Positions 36,632 to 46,172 are shown, numbered from the stretch's first letter. The stretch is DNA of 64,000 bases from Cellulomonas sp. Y8 (GCF_008033115.1 NZ_CP041203.1:1302001-1366000), one strand, 5' to 3'. A program made the numbers and translations. The notes: a model not told the origin generated them from the letters alone.

Positions 36632-38155
36632 GTGGCCATCAGCAACCGCAGCGTGCTGCGCCGGAAGTCCGTGGAGGACTCGCTGGCGTCGGTCGAGGAC
36701 CCGGAACGGTCCCTCAAGCGCTCGCTCACGGCCTGGGACCTCGCGGTCCTCGGCGTCGCCGTCGCCGTCGGCGCGGGCATCTTCTCCGTCGGCGCGACCG
36801 CCGCGGCGAACTACGCCGGGCCCGGCGTGATCATCTCGTTCCTCATCGCCTCGGTCGTCTGCGCGCTGGCGATCATGTGCTACGCCGAGTTCGCGTCGAC
36901 GCTGCCCGTCGCCGGGTCGGCGTACACGTTCTCCTACGCCACCGCGGGCGAGCTCGTCGCGTGGATCATCGGCTGGGACCTCATCCTCGAGATGCTGCTG
37001 GCCGCCGCCGTGATCGCGAAGTTCTGGGGCGTGTACCTCTCGGACGCGTTCGGGCTGTTCGGCATCGACGTGCTGACGACGCTGGAGCTGGGCCCGGTCG
37101 ACCTCGACTGGGGCCCCGTGCTGGTCGTCGCGGTGTTCACCGCGCTGCTCGCCGTCGGCACCAAGCTCAGCACCCGCGTGAACAGCATCTTCACGATCAT
37201 CAAGGTCGCGATCACGCTGTTCGTCATCGTCGCCGGATTCTTCTACGTGCGCGCCGAGAACTACTCGCCGTTCATCCCGCCGTCGCAGCCCGCGGAGTCG
37301 GCGTCCGGCCTGGAGCAGCCGCTGTTCGGCTTCCTGTCCGGCTTCGACCCGTCGCAGTACGGCGTCATGGGCATCCTGTCCGGCGCGGCGCTGGTGTTCT
37401 TCGCGTTCATCGGCTTCGACGTCGTGGCGACCACGGCCGAGGAGACCAAGAACCCGCAGCGCGCCGTGCCCCGCGGCGTCCTCGGCGGTCTGGCCATCGT
37501 CACCGTGCTCTACATCCTGGTCACCGTCGTGGTCACCGGCATGGTGTCGTACACCGAGCTCGCCGCGTCCGACTCGCCCTCGCTGACCACCGCGTTCGTC
37601 CTGGTCGGCGCGGACTGGGCGGGCAAGGTGATCTCGATCGGCATCCTCATCGGGTTGACGTCCGTGATCATGGTGCTGCTGCTCGGCCTCACGCGGATCG
37701 TGTTCGCGATGAGCCGCGACGGCCTGCTCCCCCGCGGCATCTCGCGCACCTCGCACAAGTACAAGACCCCGATCCGGCTGCAGGTCGGCGTCGGCATCAT
37801 CGTCGCCCTCATCGCCGGCCTCTCCGAGGTCGAGCGCCTCGAGGAGATGATCAACATCGGCACCCTGTCGGCGTTCGTGCTGGTGAGCTTCGGCATCCCG
37901 ATCCTGCGCCGCACCCGCCCCGACCTGGAGCGCGGGTTCCGCGTGCCGTGGTCGCCGGTGCTGCCGATCCTGGCCGGCGTCGCCTGCCTGTGGCTGATGA
38001 CCAACCTGACGGTGCTCACCTGGGTCCGGTTCGCGGCCTGGCTGGCCGTCGGCCTCGCGATCTACGCCGTGTACTCGTACCGGCACTCGCGGGTCGGCAG
38101 GGGCGAGGCGCCCGACCCCGCCGACGACCTGCCCGCCCCCGCCGGCGGGCACTGA
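36632..38155 (+). CDS. APC-family amino-acid permease (cationic amino-acid transporter type)
   Basis: About 507 aa, 12 or more transmembrane segments. The N-terminus SLKRSLTAWDLAVLGVAVAVGAGIFSVGA contains the unwound TM1 substrate-binding motif GAGIF. FFAFIGFDVVATTAEETKNPQRAVPRG is the classic CAT-family TM6/TM7 motif. It probably imports arginine/lysine or broad amino acids by proton coupling. GTG 36632 is favoured by GAGGGAG at correct spacing over GTG 36608. No operon partner is evident; the next gene is 32 bp downstream. Confidence 0.9.
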   Translation: MAISNRSVLRRKSVEDSLASVEDPERSLKRSLTAWDLAVLGVAVAVGAGIFSVGATAAANYAGPGVIISFLIASVVCALAIMCYAEFASTLPVAGSAYTFSYATAGELVAWIIGWDLILEMLLAAAVIAKFWGVYLSDAFGLFGIDVLTTLELGPVDLDWGPVLVVAVFTALLAVGTKLSTRVNSIFTIIKVAITLFVIVAGFFYVRAENYSPFIPPSQPAESASGLEQPLFGFLSGFDPSQYGVMGILSGAALVFFAFIGFDVVATTAEETKNPQRAVPRGVLGGLAIVTVLYILVTVVVTGMVSYTELAASDSPSLTTAFVLVGADWAGKVISIGILIGLTSVIMVLLLGLTRIVFAMSRDGLLPRGISRTSHKYKTPIRLQVGVGIIVALIAGLSEVERLEEMINIGTLSAFVLVSFGIPILRRTRPDLERGFRVPWSPVLPILAGVACLWLMTNLTVLTWVRFAAWLAVGLAIYAVYSYRHSRVGRGEAPDPADDLPAPAGGH

Positions 38156-38187
38156 CCCCGGCACGCGCGGACGCGAGGACCGGCACG

Positions 38188-38766
38188 ATGGCGTCGCTCG
38201 CCGACCGGCCGCGGTTCCACGCCGAGTCCGTCGAGGACTGGCGGGCGTGGCTCGCGGAGCACCACGCCACCTCGGACGGCGTGTGGCTGGTCCGCTGGAA
38301 GCCGGCGTCCGGGCGGCCGACCTTCGGCTACGAGGAGATGGTCGCGGAGGCGCTGGCGGTCGGCTGGATCGACGGCCAGGCCTGGGCGCCCGACGCGGAC
38401 AGCACCCGGCAGTGGTTCGCGCCCCGGCGACGCGGGAGCGGCTGGTCCCGGCTGAGCAAGGAGCGGGTGGCGCGGCTGGAGGCGGCCGGGCGGATGGGGC
38501 CGGCCGGCGCGGCCGTGGTCGCCGCCGCGCGTGCCGACGGCTCGTGGACGCTGCTCGACGACGTCGAGGACCTGGTCGTCCCGCCGGACCTCGCGGCCGC
38601 GCTCGAGGCTCTGCCGGGGGCGCGGCCGCACTGGGACGGGTTCCCGGCGAGCACCCGCAAGGTGATGCTGCGGTGGCTGGTCGACGCCCGGCGCCCCGAG
38701 ACGCGGGCGGCGCGGGTGGCCGAGGTGGCGGCGCGGGCGGCGGAGGGCGTGCCGGCGAGGCGGTGA
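38188..38766 (+). CDS. YdeI/OmpD-associated family protein
   Basis: 192 aa. The family hallmarks are seen: FHAESVEDWRAWLAEHHATSDGVWLVRWK, YEEMVAEALAVGWIDGQ and WFAPRRRGSGWSRLSKERV. The C-terminal half has WDGFPASTRKVMLRW. Members are linked to resistance to antimicrobial peptides and stress in some bacteria; the biochemical role is unknown. The ATG is 32 bp after the permease stop, so it may be co-transcribed. Confidence 0.85.
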   Translation: MASLADRPRFHAESVEDWRAWLAEHHATSDGVWLVRWKPASGRPTFGYEEMVAEALAVGWIDGQAWAPDADSTRQWFAPRRRGSGWSRLSKERVARLEAAGRMGPAGAAVVAAARADGSWTLLDDVEDLVVPPDLAAALEALPGARPHWDGFPASTRKVMLRWLVDARRPETRAARVAEVAARAAEGVPARR

Positions 38767-38777
38767 CGCCGCCCGGG

Positions 38778-39617
38778 TCACCCTCGCGGGACGCCCTGGC
38801 GCACGCGCTCCGCGAGCGCCTCGTACGTCGAGCCGGGCCCCTCCCAGCGCGACTCGACGAACCAGGTCGCACCCGCCTCGGCGAGCGCCGCGGCCCGGTC
38901 CTGCGCCTCGGCCGGGTCCTCGGGCAGGACGCCCTGCAGGACGATCTCGTAGGGGCCGGCGTCGGGGGCCCGGTGCTCGCGCACCCACGCGGCGATCTCG
39001 GCGACCTCCGCCGGGCCGAGCTCGTCCATCGCGCGGTCGCCGCGCAGCTGCGGGACCAGGCCGTCGTACCGCACCGCCCGCCCCATGGACCGCTCGCTGG
39101 GGTAGGCGCCGACGACCCAGATCGGCACGCGGGGGCGCTGCACCGGCCGCGGCCGGAACCGCAGGTCGGTGACCCGGTGGTGCGTGCCCTGGTAGGAGAA
39201 CGTCTCCCCGCGGAACGCCAGGTCGAGGATCGCGAGGTGGTCGTCGAGCAGCTCGGCGCGCTCGCGCGTGCTCGTGAGCTCGCCCTCGACGCCCGCGAAC
39301 GCGCGGTCGATTGGCACGCCCAGGCCCGCGGGGATCACGAGGCGGCCGCCCGAGAGGTGGTCGACGGTCAGCGCCTGCCGCGCGACGACCCACGGCCGGC
39401 GCCGCGGCAGCGCGAACACCAGCGCGCCCAGCGTGATCCGCTCGGTGCGGACGGCGGCGGCCGCGAGCACCGCCCACGGGTCCCACACGTCGCCGTCGAC
39501 CCCGATGTCGACCCCGTCCCACGTGAAGTAGCCGTCCCAGCCCGCGCCCTCCGCCTCGGCCGCCAGGCCGACCAGCTGGTCGACCGTGCCGAACGTCTCG
39601 ACGATGCCGAACCTCAT
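38778..39617 (-). CDS. LLM-class flavin-dependent oxidoreductase
   Basis: 279 aa, luciferase-like TIM barrel that uses FMN or F420. It starts MRFGIVETFGTVDQLVGLAAEAEGAGWDGYFTWD and has LSGGRLVIPAGLG and RVPIWVVGAYPSERSMGRAVRYDGL, typical of the class. Substrate unknown; F420-dependent members are common in actinobacteria. ATG 39617 follows GAGGAGG; longer in-frame versions are low-complexity. Converges on the YdeI-like gene 11 bp away and is divergent from the gamma-glutamyltransferase gene. Confidence 0.9.
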   Translation of the reverse strand: MRFGIVETFGTVDQLVGLAAEAEGAGWDGYFTWDGVDIGVDGDVWDPWAVLAAAAVRTERITLGALVFALPRRRPWVVARQALTVDHLSGGRLVIPAGLGVPIDRAFAGVEGELTSTRERAELLDDHLAILDLAFRGETFSYQGTHHRVTDLRFRPRPVQRPRVPIWVVGAYPSERSMGRAVRYDGLVPQLRGDRAMDELGPAEVAEIAAWVREHRAPDAGPYEIVLQGVLPEDPAEAQDRAAALAEAGATWFVESRWEGPGSTYEALAERVRQGVPRG

Positions 39618-39802
39618 CGCGTCCTCCTCGCCGCCGTGCCCGCACGTGCCCCCACGTGCCCACCCGTCCGCCGACCGTGGTGCTGCGTGCGCCACGGTAC
39701 CGACGACCTCCGACACGGCCTCCTCCCGGCCCGGCGGCGCGTCGGCGCGGGGCCGACGTACCGTGACGGTGCCCCGCCCGCCCGCGCCACCTGGAGCCGC
39801 CC

Positions 39803-41683
39803 GTGTTCACCACCCGCCCCGAGCTCGTCGGCACGCACGGCATGGTCGCCTCGACGCACTGGCTCGCCAGCGCCGTCGGGCAGTCCGTCCTCGAGCGGGG
39901 CGGCAACGCGTTCGACGCGGCCGCGGCGGCCGGTTTCACGCTGCAGGTGGTCGAGCCGCACCTGAACGGCCCGGGCGGCGACGCGCCGATCATCGGGCAC
40001 CGGGCCGGGGACGGGCACACGTTCGTCGTCTGCGGCCAGGGCACGGCGCCCGCGGCGGCGACGATCGAGGCGTACACCGACGAGGGGCTCGACGTCGTCC
40101 CGGGCACCGGGCACCTCGCGGCGGTCGTCCCGGGCGCGTTCGGCGCGTGGCTCGACCTGCTGGCGCGGTACGGCACCCTGCCGCTCGCCGACGTCCTCTC
40201 CCCCGCGATCGGCTACGCCCGCGACGGCTACCCGCTCGTGCCCGCGGCGGTGCGCACGATCCGGACCGTCGAGCGGCTGTTCGCCGAGCACTGGCCGACG
40301 TCCGCCGAGGTGTACCTGCCCGGCGGCGCCGCGCCCGAGGCGGGCGCCCGGTTCCGGAACCCGGCGCTCGCGGACACCTACGAGCGGGTGCTCGCCGAGG
40401 CGCGCGCCGCGGGCGGGGACCGGCTGGCGCAGATCGAGGCGGCGCGGCGGGCGTTCTACGAGGGGTTCGTGGCGGAGGCGATGGCCGCGTTCGTGCGGGA
40501 GCCGGTCCTCGACTCCTCCGGCTCGGCGCACGCGGGGCTCCTGACGGCCGACGACCTCGCGGCCTGGCGGGCCACCGAGGAGCCGACCGTCGCCGTCGAC
40601 TTCGCGGGCGTGCAGGTGCACAAGACCGCGGCCTGGGGTCAGGGACCGGTCCTGCTGCAGCAGCTGCGGATGCTCGAGGAGCTCGGCGTCGCCGACGCGG
40701 ACCTCGGGTCGGCGGAGCTGGTGCACACCGCGCTCGAGGTGACGCACCTGGCGTTCGCGGACCGGGAGGCCTGGTACGGCGACCCGGCGGACGGCGACGT
40801 GCCGATCGACGCGCTGCTGTCGCGGTCGTACGCGGCGGAGCGGGCGCGGCTGGTCGGGCCGGCGGCGTCGGACGGGGTGCGGCCCGGGTCGCCGGCCGGC
40901 CGCGCGCCTCGGCTGGCCGCGCTGTTCGGGGCGCCGTCCACCGGCGCGGACGGCGCCCCGGTGTGGCCCGGGCGGTACGAGGATTCCGCGGGCGGGCCGG
41001 CGCTGGGGACCGGCGAGCCGACGCGGGGTCCGGCGGAGGCGCCGGTGGACGCGGCCGCCGTCGACGGGCCCGCGCTCGACGTCCGCCCGTCCGGGGAGAC
41101 CCGGGGCGACACCTGCCACGTTGACGTCGTCGACCGCTGGGGGAACATGGTGTCGGCGACCCCGTCGGGCGGCTGGCTGCAGAGCTCGCCGGTCGTGCCC
41201 GGCCTCGGGTTCGGGCTGCCGACCCGCGCGCAGATGTTCTGGCTCGAGCCCGGGCTGCCGTCCTCGCTCGCGCCGGGCCGCCGGCCGCGGACGACGCTGA
41301 GCCCGGGCCTCGTGCTCCGCGACGGCGGCGGGTTCGCGTTCGGCACCCCCGGCGGCGACCAGCAGGACCAGTGGACGATCCCGTTCCTGCTGCACCACCT
41401 GATCGGCGGGCTGGACCTGCAGGCGGCGATCGACGCCCCGGGGTGGCACTCCACGCACGTGCCGTCGTCGTTCCACCCGCGCACGAGCACGCGGCGGGGC
41501 GTCGAGGCGGAGTCGCGGCTCGGGGCCGACGTGCTCGCGGAGCTGGGCCGTCGCGGGCACGTGGTGCGGGACGCGGGGCCGTGGAGCCTCGGCCGCGTCA
41601 GCGCGGCGGGCGTCCGGCCGGACGGCCTGCTGCACGCCGGCGCCAACCCGCGCGGCATGCAGGGCTACGCCGCGGGCCGCTGA
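39803..41683 (+). CDS. ggt: Gamma-glutamyltransferase-family N-terminal nucleophile hydrolase
   Basis: 626 aa. The large subunit contains GGNAFDAAAAAGFTLQVVEPHLNGPGGDA. The autoprocessing nucleophile Thr is T437 in RGDTCHVDVVDRWGNMVSATPS, giving a small subunit with QMFWLEPGLPSSLAPGRRPRTTLSP. No signal peptide is seen at the N-terminus, so cytoplasmic action is likely. The family cleaves glutathione-like gamma-glutamyl bonds or acts as acylases; the substrate is not certain. GTG 39803 has GGAG 8 nt upstream. Confidence 0.9.
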   Translation: MFTTRPELVGTHGMVASTHWLASAVGQSVLERGGNAFDAAAAAGFTLQVVEPHLNGPGGDAPIIGHRAGDGHTFVVCGQGTAPAAATIEAYTDEGLDVVPGTGHLAAVVPGAFGAWLDLLARYGTLPLADVLSPAIGYARDGYPLVPAAVRTIRTVERLFAEHWPTSAEVYLPGGAAPEAGARFRNPALADTYERVLAEARAAGGDRLAQIEAARRAFYEGFVAEAMAAFVREPVLDSSGSAHAGLLTADDLAAWRATEEPTVAVDFAGVQVHKTAAWGQGPVLLQQLRMLEELGVADADLGSAELVHTALEVTHLAFADREAWYGDPADGDVPIDALLSRSYAAERARLVGPAASDGVRPGSPAGRAPRLAALFGAPSTGADGAPVWPGRYEDSAGGPALGTGEPTRGPAEAPVDAAAVDGPALDVRPSGETRGDTCHVDVVDRWGNMVSATPSGGWLQSSPVVPGLGFGLPTRAQMFWLEPGLPSSLAPGRRPRTTLSPGLVLRDGGGFAFGTPGGDQQDQWTIPFLLHHLIGGLDLQAAIDAPGWHSTHVPSSFHPRTSTRRGVEAESRLGADVLAELGRRGHVVRDAGPWSLGRVSAAGVRPDGLLHAGANPRGMQGYAAGR

Positions 41684-41727
41684 CCTCTCTCACCCGCCGT
41701 TCCATCCCGGACGCCACGCCGCTGCCG

Positions 41728-41790
41728 CCGACAGTGGAACGTCGTGACGGACACGCCGTCGGCGTGTCGGTCACGACGTTCCACTGTCGG
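41728..41790. terminator. Very long hairpin after the gamma-glutamyltransferase gene
   Basis: Arms 41728-41757 and 41761-41790 pair over 30 positions with one G/G mismatch (41749/41769) and a 3-nt loop. It lies 45 nt after the stop, with 120 bp to the MarR start. Long even for this genome's terminators. Confidence 0.7.
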
Positions 41791-41850
41791 GGCCGCCGGG
41801 AGGACGTGCCGGCGACGCCGGTGATCACCCTCACATCACCCGGGGAACAA

Positions 41851-41891
41851 GTTGCCCAGCGCAACCGTTGTGATAGTTTGCCTGCTGCAAC
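41851..41891. promoter_or_regulatory. Promoter and MarR-type operators of the efflux operon
   Basis: GTTGC-CCAGC-GCAAC (41851-41865) covers a -35 TTGCCC. A 17-bp spacer leads to -10 TAGTTT (41875-41880), and an imperfect GTTTGC-CTGC-TGCAAC (41876-41891) follows. Two similar palindromes around one promoter imply autorepression by the adjacent MarR protein. Confidence 0.6.
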
Positions 41892-41911
41892 CAATGAAAG
41901 AGGTCCCCGCC

Positions 41912-42439
41912 GTGCCCAGCACCCCCGCCTACCGCGTGCTCATCGACGCGATCGCGCGTCTGCAGCGCGTGCAGCGCGAGGTCGGCACCGAGCTGGCGCG
42001 CGACCTCGACTGCCCTCGCGCCGCCCTCAGCCTGCTCTGGCTGCTGGACAAGGTCGGCGAGCTGGGCATCGGCGACGTGGCGCAGCACCTGCACGTCGAC
42101 ATCTCGGTCGCGAGCCGGCAGGCCAGCCAGCTGGTCGAGTCGGGCTACGCCGAGCGCAGCACCCCGGACGCGCCGGGCACCGACCGCCGCGTCCGCACGG
42201 TCCGGCTCACCGAGCGCGGCAGGGCGTTCACGGCCGACACCAAGGTCGCGATGGACGCGCGGGCCGCCGAGGCGTTCAGCGCCTGGACGCCCGCCGAGCT
42301 GGCCGAGGCGTCCGCGGTCCTCGAGCGGATCGCGGACACGATGGCCGAGTTCGGCACGCGCCCCGCCGCAGACCCGGCCCCGACGGGCACCCCGGCCGAC
42401 GACCCCCGCGCGCCGGCGCTCGCCGCCGCGGCGACCTGA
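41912..42439 (+). CDS. MarR-family regulator of the efflux operon
   Basis: 175 aa. The winged helix includes LGIGDVAQHLHVDISVASRQASQLVESGYAERS and DRRVRTVRLTERG, the wing. Flanking helices form the dimer interface. GTG 41912 is chosen because AGAGG lies 8 nt upstream; ATG 41894 would add six residues. It is followed by an MFS exporter 131 bp downstream and preceded by a promoter with two GTTGC palindromes, so it probably represses its own operon until a toxic compound binds. Confidence 0.9.
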   Translation: MPSTPAYRVLIDAIARLQRVQREVGTELARDLDCPRAALSLLWLLDKVGELGIGDVAQHLHVDISVASRQASQLVESGYAERSTPDAPGTDRRVRTVRLTERGRAFTADTKVAMDARAAEAFSAWTPAELAEASAVLERIADTMAEFGTRPAADPAPTGTPADDPRAPALAAAAT

Positions 42440-42570
42440 CCCACCCCGGTCGGTGCGCAGCCGCGCGCACCGGCCCCCGCAGCACGCGACCGCACCGGCC
42501 GCGCCGCACCACCACCACGTCCGCCGACGGCGCCGGGCACCGCATCCCAGGGCGAAAGCAGAGTTCACGC

Positions 42571-44262
42571 ATGAGCAGCACCACCCGGGCCGAGAGCCCG
42601 ACCGTCGACCGCGGGCCCGCGCCCGCGATGAACCACCGGCAGGTGATGGAGGCCCTCTCCGGCATCCTGCTCGGCATGTTCGTGTCCATCCTGGCCACGA
42701 GCGTCGTGTCGAGCTCCCTGCCGAAGATCGTCAGCGACCTCAAGGGGTCGCAGTCGTCCTACACCTGGGTCGTCACCGCGACCCTCCTCACCACCACGAT
42801 CACCACCCCGATCTGGGGCAAGCTCGCCGACCTGGTGAACCGCAAGCTCCTCATCCAGATCGCGCTGGTCATCTCCGTGCTGTCGTCCGCGGCGGCCGGC
42901 TTCTCGCAGACCGTCGGCTTCCTCATCAGCATGCGCGCCCTGCAGGGCATCGGCGCCGGCGGCCTCACCGCCCTCGCCACGGTCCTGATGGCCGACATCC
43001 TCAGCCCCCGCGAGCGCGGCCGGTACATGGGCCTCATGGGCGGCATCATGGGCATCGGCATGGTCGGCGGCCCGCTGCTCGGCGGCGTCATCACCGACAG
43101 CCTGTCCTGGCACTGGAACTTCTTCGTCGGGCTGCCGTTCGCGGTCGCCGCGATCATCGTGCTGCAGCGCACGCTGCACCTGCCGCAGATGGCCCGCAAG
43201 GTCGTGCGGATCGACTACTGGGGCGCCGCGCTCATCTCCGTGGGCATCGCCTCGCTGCTGCTCTGGGTCACCTTCGCCGGCGACAAGTTCGACTGGCTGT
43301 CGTGGCAGACCGGCGTCATGGTGATCGGCGCCCTCGCGGTGCTGGCGATCGCCGTCCTGGTCGAGAACAAGGTCGCGGACCCGATCATCCCGATGCACCT
43401 GTTCAAGAACCGCACCGTCGTCCTGTCCGTCATCGCCTCGGTCGCGGTCGGCGTGGCGATGTTCGGCACCTCGGTGTTCCTCAGCCAGTACATGCAGGTG
43501 GCGCGCGGCAAGACCCCGACGCAGTCCGGCCTGCTGACGATCCCGATGATCCTCGGCCTGTTCCTGTCGTCGACGATCGCCGGTCGGTTCATCACCAAGT
43601 ACGGCCGCTACAAGGGCTTCATGATCGCGGGCGGCGTGCTGCTGACCGGCGGCCTGGCCCTGATGGGCACCATCCGGTACGACACCAGCTTCGTCCTGGT
43701 CGGCCTGTTCATGTTCATCATGGGCGCCGGCGTCGGCATGCTGATGCAGAACCTGGTCCTCGCGGTGCAGAACATCCTGGACGTCTCCGAGACCGGCTCC
43801 GGCACGGCGACCGTGGCGTTCTTCCGCACCCTCGGCGGCGCGATCGGCGTCTCGGCCCTCGGCGCGGTGCTCGGCAACCGGATCACCGGCTACCTCACCG
43901 ACGGCCTGGTGTCCGCGGGCATCGACCCCGCCGCGCTCGGCGGCGGCACCACCTCGGTGCCGGACGTCTCCACGCTGCCGGAGCCGGTCAAGACGATCGT
44001 CGAGTCGTCCTACGGCCACGGCATCGCGGACCTGTTCCTCATCGCGGTCCCGCTGGGCGTCGTCGCCCTGATCGCCGTGCTGTTCCTCAAGGAGGTGCCG
44101 CTCGGCCGCCGGTCCGGCGTCGAGCAGCTGCTCGACCAGGAGCAGACCGGCGAGGCCGTCCTGGCCGAGGCCGGCACCCCCGGCGCCCAGCAGGCGGTCG
44201 GCCTGCAGGCCGAGGCCGAGCTGACGGACGCCCAGCAGGGCACCCCGGCCCACCGGGCCTGA
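42571..44262 (+). CDS. MFS drug exporter, 14-TM DHA2 (EmrB/QacA) family
   Basis: 563 aa with about 14 hydrophobic segments. Motif A-like GKLADLVNRKLLIQIAL, motif C-like GPLLGGVITDSLSWHWNFFVGLPFAV and the DHA2 start LSGILLGMFVSILATSVVSSSLPKI are seen. It expels lipophilic or cationic drugs using the proton gradient. The C-terminal about 50 residues are Gln/Ala/Glu-rich and cytoplasmic. ATG 42571 follows GAAAG. Regulated by the MarR gene before it. Confidence 0.92.
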   Translation: MSSTTRAESPTVDRGPAPAMNHRQVMEALSGILLGMFVSILATSVVSSSLPKIVSDLKGSQSSYTWVVTATLLTTTITTPIWGKLADLVNRKLLIQIALVISVLSSAAAGFSQTVGFLISMRALQGIGAGGLTALATVLMADILSPRERGRYMGLMGGIMGIGMVGGPLLGGVITDSLSWHWNFFVGLPFAVAAIIVLQRTLHLPQMARKVVRIDYWGAALISVGIASLLLWVTFAGDKFDWLSWQTGVMVIGALAVLAIAVLVENKVADPIIPMHLFKNRTVVLSVIASVAVGVAMFGTSVFLSQYMQVARGKTPTQSGLLTIPMILGLFLSSTIAGRFITKYGRYKGFMIAGGVLLTGGLALMGTIRYDTSFVLVGLFMFIMGAGVGMLMQNLVLAVQNILDVSETGSGTATVAFFRTLGGAIGVSALGAVLGNRITGYLTDGLVSAGIDPAALGGGTTSVPDVSTLPEPVKTIVESSYGHGIADLFLIAVPLGVVALIAVLFLKEVPLGRRSGVEQLLDQEQTGEAVLAEAGTPGAQQAVGLQAEAELTDAQQGTPAHRA

Positions 44263-44300
44263 CCACCGCGGGTCCGCCTCGCGTCGTCCACAATGGGTCG

Positions 44301-44768
44301 GTGGACACCCCGACCGACCCCGTCGCGCGCATCGAGTCCGAGCTCGGGCTGCTGCTCCGCCGTGCGCGCGCCTCGGCCGAGCGCCTCGCCCGCGAGGTGC
44401 ACCCCGACCTCGAGCCCTCGGCGTACCCGCTGCTGGTGCGCATCGAGCGGGAACCCGACGTCCGGGCCAGCGAGCTCGCCGAGCACATCGGCGTCGGCCG
44501 CGGCACGATGTCGCGGCAGCTCGGGCGACTGGAGCAGCTCGGGCTCATCGAGCGCCGGCCCGACCCCGACGACTCGCGCGGGCAGCTCATCCGCGTGACG
44601 GCCGAGGGCGCGCGCCGGGTGGACGCGGCGCGGGTCGCGCGGCGGGCCTACCTGTCCGCCGCGCTGGGGACGTGGGCGGCCGAGGACCAGGGGCTGCTGG
44701 CGGACCAGCTCCACCGGCTGAACGAGTCGCTGGCGGCGACGCCGCCGCGGGAGCAGCCGAGGTCCTGA
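44301..44768 (+). CDS. Second MarR-family regulator
   Basis: 155 aa. Winged helix with VRASELAEHIGVGRGTMSRQLGRLEQLGLIERRPDPDD and the wing GQLIRVTAEG. GTG 44301 lies 6 nt after CACAAT, a leaderless arrangement, so it has its own promoter 38 bp after the MFS stop. It may act on the exporter or elsewhere. It converges on the NERD-domain gene. Confidence 0.88.
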   Translation: MDTPTDPVARIESELGLLLRRARASAERLAREVHPDLEPSAYPLLVRIEREPDVRASELAEHIGVGRGTMSRQLGRLEQLGLIERRPDPDDSRGQLIRVTAEGARRVDAARVARRAYLSAALGTWAAEDQGLLADQLHRLNESLAATPPREQPRS

Positions 44769-44797
44769 CGGCGCGCCCCCGCGACGGCGCGGAGGCC

Positions 44798-45733
44798 TCA
44801 GACCGCGCGGCTGAGCGCCCAGGTGCTCCGGCGCCGGGCGATCGCCGCGACCGCGTCCACCCGCCCCGGCGACCAGCGCACCGGCATCGCGGCGAACACG
44901 TCCGGCACGTCCGCGTCCGGCAGCACCAGCGCGTCGTAGGGCGACGGGGCCAGCACCTCGACGGTGCCGTGCACGACCAGCACGCCCCGCACGGCGACCG
45001 GCGACCCGACGGCGGCACGCAGCAGCGAGCCCGCGCGGGCGGCCGTCAGCCGCACGTCGCGCAGGTCGGCGACGCCGCGACCGTCCGCGGACAGGTGCCG
45101 GGAGTCCAGCACCAGCCGCTCCGGCCCGGACGCGGCGGCGGGCCGCTCGGCGACGGCGAACGCCCCGGGCGGGCCGATCAGCAGGTGGGCGACCACCGAG
45201 CCCTGCCGGCCGACGGGGACGTCGTGCAGCACGTGCCACCCGTCCAGCATCAGCCGGTCCAGGCGGTCGCAGAGGCTCTCGCGGGCGCCCCGCGGCTCGG
45301 CGTCGGGGCGCGGGCTCACGAGGTCGTCGGCGCGGTGCCGGCCGCGGCGCGCCGGGGCGTCCGCGGTGTCGTCGGCCGGGGCCTCCTCGCACGCGTCCCG
45401 GCGGGCGCGCCGGCCCCGGGGACGCGGCTCCGGCTCCGGCTGCGGCTCGTCCTCCGGGAGCACGTCGGCGGTCGGGACGACCAGCTCGGGCACGTCGGCG
45501 CGCAGGTAGGCCTGCGCGGCGCCGCGCACGGCCTGCTCCAGGCCCTCGCCCTCGAGGGCGGCAGCGTCGGCCTCCACGGCCACCTGGCCGGTGGCGAGGT
45601 CGACGCTGCCGAGGGGCGCGCCGGTCTCGGCCGTGACGTACAGCCGGTCGGCGCCGTAGCGGCGCCACCGGCGGACGATCAGGGCCTGTTCCACCTCCGG
45701 GATATCGGCAGCAGACCGCTTTCCCTGAAGCAT
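44798..45733 (-). CDS. NERD-like domain protein
   Basis: About 311 aa. The first about 80 residues (ADRLYVTAETGAPLGSVDLATGQV) form an unrecognised beta-rich region. Residues about 90-150 are Glu/Pro/Arg-rich linker. The C-terminal domain has LDGWHVLHDVPVG, VAHLLIGPPGAFAV and VRGVLVVHG, matching the pattern of NERD (nuclease-related) domains, though the usual catalytic acidic and Lys positions are not all clear. Possible DNA-processing role. ATG 45733 follows GGGGAG. The next gene on the same strand is msrB upstream at 45765. Confidence 0.7.
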   Translation of the reverse strand: MLQGKRSAADIPEVEQALIVRRWRRYGADRLYVTAETGAPLGSVDLATGQVAVEADAAALEGEGLEQAVRGAAQAYLRADVPELVVPTADVLPEDEPQPEPEPRPRGRRARRDACEEAPADDTADAPARRGRHRADDLVSPRPDAEPRGARESLCDRLDRLMLDGWHVLHDVPVGRQGSVVAHLLIGPPGAFAVAERPAAASGPERLVLDSRHLSADGRGVADLRDVRLTAARAGSLLRAAVGSPVAVRGVLVVHGTVEVLAPSPYDALVLPDADVPDVFAAMPVRWSPGRVDAVAAIARRRSTWALSRAV

Positions 45734-45764
45734 CGGCGCTCCCCTCCCCCACACGGGGGGCAGC

Positions 45765-46172
45765 CTACTTCGGGTCGAAGGTCAGACTCACCGAGTTCAT
45801 GCAGTAGCGGTCACCCGTCGGCGTCTGCGGCGCGTCGTCGAACACGTGCCCGAGGTGCGACCCGCACTTCGCGCAGCGCACCTCCGTGCGCACCATGCCC
45901 AGGCTGCGGTCCTCGATCAGGTCGACCTTGTCGCCCGCCAGCGGGGAGAAGAAGCTCGGCCACCCGCAGTGGGAGTCGAACTTGGTCTCGGACCGGAACA
46001 GCTCGTTGCCGCAGGCGCGACAGCGGTACACGCCCTCGCGCTCCTCGTCGAGCAGCTTGCCGGTCCACGGGCGCTCGGTCCCGGCCAGGCGCAGCACCTG
46101 GAACTCGGCGGGGTCCAGCTCGACCCGCCACTGCGACTCGTCCTTGGTGACCTCGTAGGTCTTGTCCGCCAT
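45765..46172 (-). CDS. msrB: Peptide methionine-R-sulfoxide reductase
   Basis: 135 aa, full single-domain MsrB. Zinc ligands CRAC and CAKC, the CGWPSFF signature and the catalytic Cys in RYCMNSVSL are present. It reduces the R epimer of methionine sulfoxide in oxidised proteins. ATG 46172 is preceded by GAGAGGAG. Cytoplasmic. Alone, between the NERD-domain gene and the helicase terminator. Confidence 0.97.
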   Translation of the reverse strand: MADKTYEVTKDESQWRVELDPAEFQVLRLAGTERPWTGKLLDEEREGVYRCRACGNELFRSETKFDSHCGWPSFFSPLAGDKVDLIEDRSLGMVRTEVRCAKCGSHLGHVFDDAPQTPTGDRYCMNSVSLTFDPK

